Source: Cudoniella acicularis (lineage: Eukaryota > Ascomycota > Leotiomycetes > Helotiales > Helotiaceae). From it: a DNA stretch of 48,055 nt. Positions within the stretch are counted from its first letter, which is position 1. Each line of letters begins with the position of its first letter. The notes under the pieces are model-generated. The model saw only the letters and a list, made by a program, of their open reading frames with translations. It had not been told where the DNA came from and did not search any database. A program made the translations under genes and the position numbers. The stretch spans positions 1 through 48,055 of the forward strand of contig JAAMPI010000245.1 in the NCBI GenBank assembly GCA_013054445.1. Reading direction: 5' to 3'. This document shows positions 21,304 to 32,778 of the stretch, piece after piece.

Positions 21304-24300
21304 ATGGATCCTCTCAGTCTCACTGTGGCTACGATAGCCATTGTCCAGACCATCTCATCGACATACAACGCCATCCGACACCTAAAGGGCCTCCCAAAAG
21401 CATTCAAGGAAGTAGCTCAAGACCTTCTCCTTGTAAAAGAAACACTGGACCTGGCACGCAGCCAACTTGAAGCATCCACGCTAGATGAATCGACCCAGAA
21501 AGCGATTGAACCCATCTTCAAAAGCTGTCAAGAGAAGGCCAGCGCGCTGAGCGATATCTTTCAGGAAATTGAGAAGAGAAAGAAGCAGGGCAGAGAGGTG
21601 AAGGATTGGTCGACTCTCGTTAGCTTTTATCGCACACTAATGCTTCGGATGGGCAAAACACATCGGGTAGAGGCTTTGATGCAGGGAATGCTAAAAGGCT
21701 TGAGAGCGTTGGCGGTTCACCAGTTATTCATGGTGGCAACCAAGGCACAGGTGGAAAAATTGGAGAAAGCCATCAGGAAACTCTCAGAGATAGAGCCATC
21801 CCTTCCAGACTCGGAGTTTGAGACGAACTCCACGAACTACACTCAGAACATCAGTGAAGGTGGGAAGGGAAACCAGTTCAATGCTGCAGGAGGATCCCAA
21901 AAAAACGTATTAGGGCACGAGTTCAACGCGACTGGGAGTATGAACTTTGGTACGGAATTTTTAATGAAGGATGTATTTACCTGAAACTGATTATAATCTA
22001 AATTAGTAACCAATCATCAATCTATCTCTGCTGGTTAGTTAATCTATGAAGACTTGTTGCTCTCAGAATGATTTACAGAGAAAAGATGGCTACTCCGATT
22101 CGGCAATTCCCCGATGGCTTAAAGACACCTCACCGCCTCTACCTTTCGAAAAGAAACAACAAGAAATATATGAGGCTGCCAGTGGAGCCGGGGAGTGGCT
22201 ACTAGACTTACCCGAATTCACTAACTGGAGAGATGGAGAATCTAGGAAGTTGTGGTGTTATGGTATTCGTAAGAGCCCATCATTGAATGTCCCATATACT
22301 GTAGAACTTAATACTTTCATAGCTGGAGCCGGCAAAACCTTCCTGGCGTATGACAAACACCTTTCCCGTGTTTCCTTAAATTCATGGGCGTTAATGCTGA
22401 GTATTGCAGGTCAGTTATCATCAACCATCTCCTCCGGAAAGGCCATTCATTGTGTAAAAACGTAGCCTGCATCTATATTTTTTTCGATTATAAGAAACAC
22501 AAAAGCCAGAACTTGGTGAACCTTCTCTCGAGTTTGTTGGTACAGCTTCTACAAAGCCGACTTGGTATCTCTGCCAAAGTGAGGGAAGTATACGAGGCTT
22601 GCGAATACAGGCGAATACACCCCAGCATAGATGATTACGTGGGAATGCTGAAGTCTCAAATGGAAAATATCTCTAGGGTTTACATTGTCGTTGATGCGTT
22701 GGATGAATGCCTCGACGATACCAAACCCAATACTTTGAGCAAGTTTCTGGAGGCTTGCGGAAAGCTGCCTGAAAATGCTCATATGCTTTTCATGTCGAGG
22801 CCTGGCATAGCCTTTTCTAAAATGATAGAACCGACGTGTGAACTCGAGATCGTTGCTAACGCTAATGACATGAGATTATACCTAGAGAAGTCTATCAATA
22901 CCCACCACCGTCTGAGGGATATGATTGAAGCAGAGCTGAGGAACGACAACTCATTCAGAGATAAAGTGGTGAACTCCATCCTGGCAAGGTCCAAAGGAAT
23001 GCAAGTATTATCTCAACAAGGTCCTAAAATATTTTTGACCTTGATGCTTAGGTTCCTGCTTGCGCATCTCCACCTAGAACGACTAGCGACCCATTACGAC
23101 ATTAATAGATTCAAATTTGAATTAAGACATCTCTCTAAGACACCAGATGATTACTATCAAGAAGCACTGGACAGAATGGGAATGCAGGTCGAGCGTTTGA
23201 GAAATTTGGCAATCAACGTCCTTACCTGGCTTGTCTTTGCTGAGAGAGAGCTGACGATTAGCGAACTGTCACATGCAATCGAAATCTATAACAATATGGC
23301 TGCAATCCAGACTGGGAGCATGGCCTTGCCCACTGGGTCTGTGACTCCCAGTACTGAGTTGGCTCTGACTACCGCATGCGTCGGCATTGTCGTTGTTGAC
23401 AAGAACAGCGGAGTTGTTAGGCTGGCGCATAACACTGCTGAAGAGTATCTGAGAAACAACAAGCCGGCCATTTTAAACAACGCACAATCCAAGATCGCCA
23501 AGACTTGTATTAGTTGTCTCATGCATATACCCCTCAAACAATTTAGTGAAGTCCCCCCGCCGCAGACCGAATTGGAGGATCACTACAGGAAATATCCATT
23601 TCTCCGATATGCCGCTGAACACTGGGGCCACCACCTCTCCTTCAGGGTTGAGGGAGTCGTTTACAGGCTAACCTGGGACTTTCTCTCTGATAGACAGAAA
23701 GTGAACAGTGCGCTACAAGCCATGGCTAACCCCCTGGTCAGGCACGAGACAGATATCTCTGGTCTACACCTTATAGCGTACTTCGGCTTAATCAAAATCG
23801 TGCAAAAGGCAGTAGAGAATAAGAAACGATTCTTGATCAACGAACGGACAAAGCGTGGGGAAACGCCTTTACACTGGGCTGCAATTCATCATCAGGGTGA
23901 CTTCCTGAAATATTTAATTGAGCAAGGCGCGGATTTGAACGCGGTAGAAAAAGACGGAAAGACAACCTTGCACATCGTCATCTACAATGGAGATGAGGAA
24001 TCGATCAAAGTATTATTGTCCTCGAGGACGACAATTGATCTCAACATCAAAGACTCCCAGGGTTGGACGCCCCTCAGGTGGGCAGCAGCGTTTGGACAAT
24101 TGGACGTGGTGGAGATGCTGCTGAGCGCCGGAGCAGAAGTTGACGCACAAGACAAGGACAAGTGGACGGCAATACGCTGGGCAGCGCAAAGAGGCCACAA
24201 AGAAGTGGCCGAGTTATTAATTAATCACAAGGCATCACTCGAGACTCCGAACAGTGATGAATGGACACTGCTCAGATGGGCAGCCAAGGAGGGGTCAGAA

Positions 24301-25146
24301 GAATTTATTCAGCTCCTGGTCGAGAAGAGAGTTGATCTAAATGCAAACGACGCGAACGGCTTCACAGCCCTACGATGGGCAGTTTGCTATGGTCATACGA
24401 TGGTGGCATGGTTATTGATCCAGGCTCGCGCAGACCTCAACAAACCAGACAACTCGGGAAAGACGCCGCTTCACGCAGCTGCAGAAAGTTGCCCCACCTC
24501 GAGCGTCAGCTCTATCATATGCCTTCTGTTAGAGAAAGGAGCGAAGGTCAATGCGCGGACAAAGCTCATGAATCTAACACCCCTTCACATTGCAGCCTCT
24601 CGAGGGAGTGACTCAACAGTGTGGCTCCTAATTGAGAAAGGGGCTGATCTGTTTCTGACGGACGTAAGCGACCGCACGGCTCTGCACTGGGCTATTACCC
24701 AGGGGCACTTTAAAGTGGCCCATTTGTTAGCGTGGAAAGCCAAAGACCTCATTCATGCTGTGGACAACGAGTCACGGACAGCATTACATTATGCGGCGTC
24801 TCTCGGGCATATCCATATTGTGGACATGCTTTTGGACTATGGAGCAAACATTGATGTCTGCGACACAGATGGAAAGACACCTCTATATCTTGCAGTGTCT
24901 CAACTACAAGAGGATGTCGTGGCTTGCTTACTAGAAAGAGGGGCCAACGTAAATGTCCCTAACCAGAAATGGAAAAGACGGCTCTTGCGCTTGGCGTCAT
25001 CTGTGGGGAGCCTCGCGATCAACGAGTCACTTCACCAGGCCTTTGGGGAGGAGTTTAGGGTCGAGCGTAATAAGAGTCCGTCTAGTGAGGTAGTGGCGAG
25101 GAAAGGGGTCCTAGGGAGGTACTCAGCTCAGGTAGAGGACGAATAG
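21304..25146 (+). CDS. NLR-like protein: SesA-like domain, NACHT NTPase, ankyrin repeats
   Basis: Predicted intracellular STAND receptor of the type linked to fungal heterokaryon incompatibility and innate sensing. Five exons fit (21304-21972, 22067-22268, 22323-22347, 22410-23000, 23052-25146): 1193 residues. Residues 1-165 begin MDPLSLTVATIAIVQ and resemble the helical N-terminal domain found on fungal NACHT proteins (SesA-like). Residues about 180-216 form a Gly/Asn-rich linker with repeated FNAxG units. The P-loop appears only after splicing the 25-nt exon 3: GIPGAGKT (289-296). Walker B is VVDALDEC (near 394). Roughly eleven ankyrin units follow from about residue 766, with TPLHWAA, TPLRWAA, TALHYAA cores. 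Intron 4 (23001-23051) has a GC donor (GCAAGT); splicing restores SKGMFLLAHLHL. It is 51 nt and open, so unspliced product adds 17 residues. It lies between two RIP islands but appears intact. The intron 1 boundaries are the least certain. Confidence 0.85.
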
Positions 25147-25801
25147 ATAGGAATCTGCTAAGACTATAGTATATTTTATATTTACTTAAATATCTAGTAA
25201 ATACTTAATATTTTACTATTTACTATACTTATTCTTAAGAGCGTCTTTTAGGGTAAGCTATTATAGTAGATAGTTGTAAATAGGAACACGAAGAGCTTCT
25301 TTCTCGTAGGCGATAAAAAGAAATTTATAAGAGAACTCAGCGAAGACCGCGAGAAGAAATTTAGGATAGATTTATACAATTCGATCAATTATCTTTTTAT
25401 AATGTATTGCCTAAGCGAGCTGGTTGATTGTTATATTAAGAGGCAGAGCTATATTAACTTAGTCGACATCTAATTATATAAGCCCTGTTACCGCCGCGTT
25501 ATCCGTCCTGAGCAGCCCTCTATAGCCATTTTTGATTCTTTATTCTATTACGAAGTAGTCGTGCCCTATTCTATCTATAAGATTTAGCTATACCGATTAA
25601 TATTATGTTTTATAGCTACTATTCTCTTAGTCATAGCGCTGTCTAGTATCATAACTTAGTAGCGGCTAGACCTACCTTAGGATACTCTATTATAAAACCT
25701 TAATTTATTTTAACTCTTCTTTAGCCTACTCACCTTAGTGCTATATTGTTTTCTACTCCGTGATCTAAACGTGCTCTTTAGCTTTCGTCGGCCCGGCTAA
25801 G

Positions 25802-25978
25802 TGTTACGGAGTTAGTTCACGTGACCTGTTCCACACGTGACGGTGCTAGGCCTAAGCGATATTTCAGGCAGAGGTTAGATATATAACTGCTTCGCCTTTC
25901 CCCTTCTTCCCTTCTTCGTCGATTATTCTAAGGAATAGAATACTGTTTATTTTATGTCTACTAAAGTACTTTATAATA
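25802..25978. repeat. Second solo LTR copy with its own target-site duplication
   Basis: A 177-bp unit starting TGTTACGGAG, clearly the same family and orientation as 17026-17199. It is flanked by CTAAG on both sides (25797-25801 and 25979-25983), an independent 5-bp target-site duplication. Most differences from the other copy are C/T or G/A, including loss of the terminal CA (here TATAATA). It retains the paired CACGTGAC motifs and the downstream TCTTCGTCGATTATTCTAAG block. Confidence 0.85.
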
Positions 25979-28379
25979 CTAAGGCTACTAACTCGTATTT
26001 TATATTATATCACTTACTCTACGCTAACTTACCCTTTAATATATATTCTATTAATAATTAACGTTTTTAGCTCGATAGACTAGAGAGTATTAAGACTATA
26101 TATTATATTATTTAACGATACTATAATAGTTACTAACTTTTATATTTTAATAAAGCGCTTTCTTTTAAGAGATAATAATAATAGACACTATAAGCGAATA
26201 TATACGTATTTTATAAATAATAATAGCTTATCTAATAAATTATCTCTTTTATTATTATCTAGATATTTAGATATATCTTTAGAGGGTAACTCGACTTCTT
26301 TAACCCCGTTCTTAGCTAATTAACCTTATATAGTACCTTATAGCTGTCTTAAGATAGCGTATTATAGACAGTCGGTACTAGGAACTCTTATTCGTAGTCT
26401 AGTAAAAGAGTATCTAGTATTAAATATAAGAACTATAAAAACTCTAATAGGCTTTAATAACTATTTTATATCTAATAGATATAAGACGACAGTTCTTAGC
26501 TCTTTAAATAGGAATTAAGTATCTCGGTTATAATATATAATAATAGTACGCTTTAATTATATATCTTAAAGTCGGGCTAGTCTATATTTATAGCCTTTAT
26601 TAACCCTTATAGTTATAGCCTTAAAGAATATAAATACCTCGGTTTTAATCTATTTTTATATCTTGACTTATAAAATCTAAAAAATAAGTCTAATAAGTTT
26701 AATAAGTCTTTATTTTAATACTCTTTAAATTTAATATCTATAGCTAACCTTATTGTCTAGTATACCTATATATAGTCTTCTTAATCTACTTAATAGCTAT
26801 CTTCTTTACTTATACTCTCTTTTACTTAACTACTATTACTTTTAAATGTCTTTCTTCTTAAAAAGTATTATTAAGATTTCTTTAAACTAAATATAAAAGA
26901 GATCTTTAATTATAAAACTACTATTTGTCTATTTATAATATAGTATTTTAATAGCTATTAACCTTTATTATTAAATATATCTAGATAAAGATATCTATAT
27001 ATATTATATCTTTAAGAAAACTAGTAACTAGAATAAAAACCTAAGATCTATCTATCTCTTTTATATTNTTTANTTCTTNTATANCTAATAATANNNTTTT
27101 NNTATNTATTAANGNCTATCTAATTATAGAGAAGAGAGCNTATTANAGAGAATTACTAGAGTCTNTTAGACTAGATTACNTATTTATATACCCTTCTTAN
27201 NNCNTTTCNTAAGGCTAGTAGTTAGTTAAGGTCTAGNNNTCNCTTNTTCTAGAGNTAGTGTCTNTANTAGGCTTNTCTTAGACAGTAGATTATAAGGTGC
27301 TATACTATCTCTAGTCTCTCTCTATATAAGTATTACCCTATCTCGTATCTTACTATCCTTAGCCTCTTAAGTATACTTATTAATCTTATAACGCTTATAT
27401 AGAACTATATCGTAAGAGAGCTTTCGGCCTTCTAGAAGTTGTTATATAGGTTTAAGATCGTAGTGTCTATCTATAAGCGTAAGTAGGTAGACCTTTAGGT
27501 TCTTTCTTTTCTCTTATCTAGGCCTATATATATCTGTTTCTAATATATTAATAGTTTTTATAAGCGTTAATCCTCTTTCGTCTTCTTTATTTCTTAATAT
27601 CCTCGCTTGTTTTAGGTCTAGGATTACCTCTTCTAGGCTTTAAAGGTCTTAATAAAGTCGTCTACTTTTTAGCTCTATTTCTTAGCCTATACTTAGTTTA
27701 TTTCTTATAAGGTTAGGTCTTAAGATAACCTTCTTTATCTTTCTTTATAGTTTTAGAGGCGTCTTTAAATACTAGTATATATCTATTTAATCTCTTTTTA
27801 GACTTTAGATTTAGTATTTCTTAGATTATAACTAGCTATTAGACTATTAAGATATATATTAATAAGAGATATTAGAGTTTCTATTTCTATTTTCTTTATT
27901 ATCGTTGTCTTATATAACCCTACTACCTTTTAAAGGCTAGTATTCTATATTAGGACTAGCTTAGTTATTATATCTTAAGGTTTTATTAGGTATTTATTTA
28001 GCTAGTACTAGACTAGGGCTCTATAAGAGACTATTATTCTAGTGATTATTATATAGATTTATCTTAAGGCCTAGAAAGTTATATCTTATATTAATATTAT
28101 AACGTTTAATAAGGCCTTTAAATAGCCTAGGAATTTAGCCTAGATCGCCTTATAATAGGCGGTCTAGTTTAGTCTTATATCTATAATACTAGCTAATAAG
28201 TTCTCGTAATTTTTTTTATTTATCCCGTACCCTACTATTTTATTATATATTTTACTTTTTAATAACTTTATTAACTACGGTTTAATTTACGATATAAATA
28301 AGCTATTTTAATCGTTATAACCTCCTCTTTTTAACGATATAAAAATTTCCTGATTCTAATATAAATTAAGCTTAATATT

Positions 28380-29474
28380 TAGTATATTACCCTTTTATTA
28401 TAATAATAGCCTCGATCCTAGTATTTATACTTATACCTAACTTATTAAACAAATCTTAGTCTAAAGTATCTTACGTAGCTTATAGACATGATTCTAATCT
28501 TTAATAGGTATGTTCTAACTCTGACTTATCCGCGATAACCTTAGGGAACATCTTATAGTACCTAGTTTTCAAGGCCTACTAAATATACTTAATTAGGTTA
28601 AGATCCGGCGAACAAGGGGGCTACCCCTTAAGCTATGTGATGCCCCTAGCTTTAAACTACTCCTTGACTTTACCGGCCGTATAAATAAAAGTATTGTCTT
28701 ATATAAATTTATAGCCGGGCTCTAATATAAAGAAGATTAGACCGACTTCTACGTTTAAAACCTCTAAATATAATTCTATAGAATACTTATACTTTACGCT
28801 CTTAAAATCCTGATCTATAATATATAACTTACTCCTCCTATAGTCCTAAAAGGACCCCTAGACTATAACCTTTATATTCTTATTCGTACTATAAGTTTAG
28901 ACTATTTGTGGTTGCTATTTCTATGTTAACGTACGAAAGTACTATTCGTCTCGTTTACCCCGCCCCTCTCTATACTACACTCATCACTCTATATAATTAT
29001 TCCCTATTCCTCTAGCCTCCTGCCTCTATTTACTAGGCACTAAGCAAGCCGCTTCTAGGCGTTCTTTTCCGTTAAATACAGACGTCGTTTACACTTCTAA
29101 TTCTTAATACTATATAGCTTTAAGATCTTTTTGATGGTACTCTTCTTAAACCCTATAGAACAAGCCTTGATGACTTCTTTATATATATCCTTTAGGAATC
29201 GACGGACATAGCGTAGTATACGACGTTCCTTACTTCGAGTCCACGATTTAGGCGCGCTAGATCGAGGAATAGAGTGCCTGTCGTCGCGTAGGGCGTCCTT
29301 GTCAATAGTGTCTTTAATAGTAGAATACGGGTGATCGTAGAACTAGTGGATTTCAGCGTTCTTTTTACCCGTATTATATATCCTAATAATACGACCTCTT
29401 TCAAACTTAGAGAGTTTAGGCCCACGGTGGCCGTTACTATTACGTTCAGCTAAAGGAGTGCGAATTAGTGGCAT
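28380..29474 (-). mobile_element. Degenerate Tc1/mariner-family transposase
   Basis: Reading the minus strand from ATG at 29474, Tc1-type landmarks appear in the right order although stops and frame changes are frequent. There is an N-terminal MPLIRTPLAE and helix-turn-helix (SKFERGRII, AGKKNAEI-like). A first catalytic-Asp motif IIxSDECSIERGG lies near 29000-28960. The second Asp motif DNTFIYTAGKVKE lies near 28700, and CSPDLNLI near 28600. The C-terminal FPKVIADKSE and RLESCL follow. Tryptophan codons are repeatedly stops, as RIP would cause. Terminal inverted repeats could not be fixed, so the limits given are those of recognisable coding sequence. Confidence 0.8.
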
Positions 29475-29759
29475 AATAGTGATGTAAAAGGAAGGAGGAG
29501 GGGAGACGCGAGACGCGATTTTACGCATTTTCGCTTAAATCACGGGAACTTGTTAGCGCTCACTTGTACTAGGTATATAGTGGATATAGCTAGGCTATAG
29601 TTATAGTATAAAGCGATGAAAAGGTCTAATAATATTTAGGCCACCTCTGTCTATAACAGTAAATTGTATGAATCAAAGTTCTATTGGCTGATTATTTGTT
29701 GCCGTATATTGACATTTTTGAGTATTCGCTCGCATCTAGATCAGGGCCATAGCTCCTCT

Positions 29760-32199
29760 TTACCAAAGTGACGGCCACTGTGTAGATTCGTCATGTAACA
29801 TCCAGGCCATTGGCTCCGCCTCACCCTGATTGAAAGGAGCACTTGACATCTAAGAACATGATTGTGAGTCATGGAAAATGTAATAGGGGGTTTACTTACC
29901 ATAAAGTCCCAGTCTTCCATTCCTCCAGGAGGCGCGTTCAACGACATCTGGTGAGGATCATCTACACTTCCCCCGGCTGCCATTTTTTCAAGTATCGGCA
30001 AGCATTTTTCTGAAGCTTCTTCAGCAGCCTTAATTAACAATGCCGGAATGTCATCCTTCCCAATGCCTCGTATAAGCCCTTCGATGTGTGCAGCAAGCAC
30101 GCACATGAACAAATACCCCTTCATATTGACTTCTCCGGCCTCGATACATTGTAAGCTCCAAGTCTTTGACTCATCTAATATAGAAAGCAAGTCTGATCGC
30201 AAACGGACAGGCCCTAAACTTTCATCCTCTTGTATTTGCGTCCTTAGTTCTATTGCTATGAGTAAGGTTGCCTGTACAGCAACATTGCGATAGAATCCAG
30301 AGCCGCAGGCAGCCAGTCGTGCCAAGTCGTTTCGGCCTGGCGAAGCCGTATCGTTGCAGGACTGAACAGCCATGATGGAGGTGGATGGGTATACTGCACA
30401 CCAAATCTTGACTGAATTTTCGACTACGACCTTCCTCGAAAATGCATAGGATGTCTCGTGCAACGCCGGGCCGAAAAAGGGGATATGAAGAGCCGACATG
30501 TAGCGATGCATGATAAAGTCCATTACCTGTAATTGAAACCCAGAGGGCGAAAGCCCGGTGCTCGAATTGCATACTTGAAGGCTTCGACACAAAGATTTGT
30601 ACGACGCCCTTAGCCCCGCATCAAGTCGAAGGGTCTCCTCATATGTACCATGTGAGCCAAGATTGTTCAAGAATCTCGTAACTGCAAGGCGGAGTGGAAA
30701 TGTTTTGCGAAGAGCAATTGCGACAGACATTTGAGTGAAGTTATCTTCTGTCTTCGGTATAAGATCCTCAGCCATAATCTCGTCGTCGTCAAAATTGCCA
30801 GGAGGCTCGGTATCAAAGTCATCAAGACAGACAAGTGGTGGCCCCCCCAAGGTCAGACTTGACTGAAGTGCTACCTCGAGAATTGTGTTCCATAGCCTTC
30901 GGTGCATCTCGGCTGCGAAAGGTGTCCTCTTTGGCAGATTCGAGGGATCTCTGTGTAACCCCATAAATATAGCTCTTCTCAGTAGTGATCCGGCTGAAAT
31001 CCACATTGGGTCTCCGCTAACAGCTGCTGTTTCTCGAGCAAGCAAGAGTAGGAGCTCAGTTTGCAGATATTGGATGTTTAGTCGTGACTTGAATTTTGGC
31101 TCTGAAAGCCAAGTTTGAGCCTCATAGACCCATCGAGTGGCGGCGGCTCGCAACGAAAATTCCTCATCGTAAGTGATAGCTCCGATAGCGAGTACCACTT
31201 TAAGTTGAACCAAAAAATCCATGTTGGGTGTGATATCTGACACCCAGAGCTTTTCATAGTCCCTTCTAAAAGTAGGAATATGTAAGATTCGATATACTGT
31301 TTCCGTCGTTCGAAGATAGCACTCGACAAGCTCATCAGAAACATCTTTCGATGGTAAATCAATTGTTAATGGCATTGGCCACGGAGGCGCCCGCCCAGAT
31401 TTGATGGTCCTTGCTAAAGATTTACATCTTTGTAGGCTAGAGAAAAGGCTTGCTGTCTCTTCTTGTAGATGCGGCTTCATCATCTCAATGATATCTTGGA
31501 ACTAGCGATTATGAAGTTAGTAAGTTTTCCTAAGAAGTCCAAGGATAGCACAAACGCTCAAAAACTTACTAATGCAAATGCATTGATCCAATGGCTTTGG
31601 CCAAACAGGCGTGTCTTGTGTGTCACATTGCGGGTGATTCCTAGAGGTTGGCCGAGCAAACCACTCTCACGATGAACATGAAAAATTCCACCTATATCGG
31701 AAGTTGTTGTTTCTATGACAGACTTGGGGGTTGAAATAGGAGACGGGATAGATGTCGGACACGCTTTAGACAACTGCTCTTCAAGCCGTCTAATTTTGCT
31801 CTTCATGGACTTGACATCTTGAGCAGACGATTGGCTCGCAAGTGTCGATGCATTTGCTGAACTAGCGGCTAGTGAGCTTGATGGATGACTTGAGACTGTC
31901 GACTCTCTGCTTGCGCTTGGGGGTCTGTTAATGGGTACTAAGCCTCGGGGCCTTTGAGCCAGGCCAAGTTCAGTTGTAAGATGTTGTCGTGGCGGTTGAG
32001 ACAGGTGAGTTTCATAGACGCAAGTCTCGTTTTTGGACCGTACACAATTGCTGCAGGGAGTTTCTCGATTGCATCGGACTTTACGTCGCCTGCACAGAGA
32101 GCATGAACTATATTTCCCTTGTTGTCAGTCGCGGAACTCCGAAAAAAGGTTTCCGACCTACACGGTTGGTCTCCTGCGCCGACGTTCGGGTTCGGTCAT
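29760..32199 (-). CDS. Zn2Cys6 transcription factor, probable cluster regulator
   Basis: Nuclear fungal-specific regulator, 755 residues from four exons: 32199-32162, 32107-31570, 31501-29900 and 29849-29760. The 38-nt first exon is joined by splicing GTAGGT...TATAG and completes the zinc cluster: Cys15, Cys18, Cys25, Cys31, Cys34 and Cys42 fit C-X2-C-X6-C-X5-C-X2-C-X7-C. A Ser-rich linker and a short coiled coil (MKSKIRRLEEQL), probably for dimerisation, follow. The remainder matches the fungal-specific transcription factor domain (CYLRTTETVYRILHIPTF, AIFMGLHRDPS). The last intron (50 nt) replaces an apparent read-through tail by a C-terminus ending WPSLW. It is divergent from the MFS exporter and next to the PKS; its 3' end abuts the RIP island. 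Confidence 0.9.
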
Positions 32200-32778
32200 G
32201 GCTATTCAGTATACTTGCGATTATATCCGAAGAATTCCTCGTATGCAAGTAGCTCAGAGAAGTTGCGCAGGAAGCGAGGTTGGGAAAATGTTTAAGGGGT
32301 GGCTGCGCTTGTGGCCCCTCTCGCTCACCATTTTCCGATCCGACTGCTGAGCCCCTGTCCGCCGCAGCAAAATTATCTCCGAGAATTCTCATCTCCGACT
32401 GCTTCACAAAATTCCAAAATTGGCCTGCTTTATATAGAATAAAGTTCAAACGTTCAAATCCCTTTCATTTCAAGCTCATTCATCTTCCCAAAAACCACAG
32501 TCCAACCTGGAAAATTACAGTAATCTGCTCTCCCCACCAGTCTTTCAACAATAACCAACCTGCCGCTATCAAACACTTCAAATTGAAAGTAAATTACAGT
32601 CAGAATTCATTGAAACTCAAAGGACTAATTCTAATTTTATTTTTCATCAATTTTAGTAGATTTGCTTTGTTCGTTTTTGGCTTATTGGTTATTTCATAAC
32701 TTTTAAGTGTTCTATACGATCTCGCATCCTCTTCCACCGCCTGATAATTCAGCGTCACCTTATAATCGCTGTAAAAAA
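32200..32778. promoter_or_regulatory. Bidirectional promoter between regulator and exporter
   Basis: This 579-bp gap separates divergent start codons, so the regulator and exporter may share control elements. The left part has a CTCCGAGAATTCTCATCTCCGA tract with an imperfect palindrome; the right part is AT-rich and leads into a poly-A run just before the ATG at 32779. Open frames seen here are not supported. No TF site is assigned. Confidence 0.45.

Larger units (their letters stand above)
25147..29759. other. Large AT-rich RIP-type island with transposon remnants
   Basis: About 4.6 kb, extremely TA-rich, stop-saturated in all frames. Contents I can name: a solo LTR (25802-25978) and a Tc1/mariner transposase relic (28380-29474). 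The segment 25980-28300 is so degraded that no family can be assigned; runs of ambiguous bases occur at about 27067-27256. The stretch 25150-25800 is less AT-rich and may be another relic, but I do not recognise it. No functional gene is supported. Confidence 0.75.

Noticed and set aside
21304..21984. Separate small SesA-domain gene beside an NLR gene
   Set aside because: A phase-0 intron (GTATTT...CTCAG) joins it in frame to the NACHT part, and fungal NLRs commonly carry this domain at the N-terminus. A two-gene arrangement is not fully excluded.
25980..28300. CRISPR-like or satellite arrays in the TA-rich block
   Set aside because: Repetition is due to extreme TA composition; no constant repeat unit or spacing is present.
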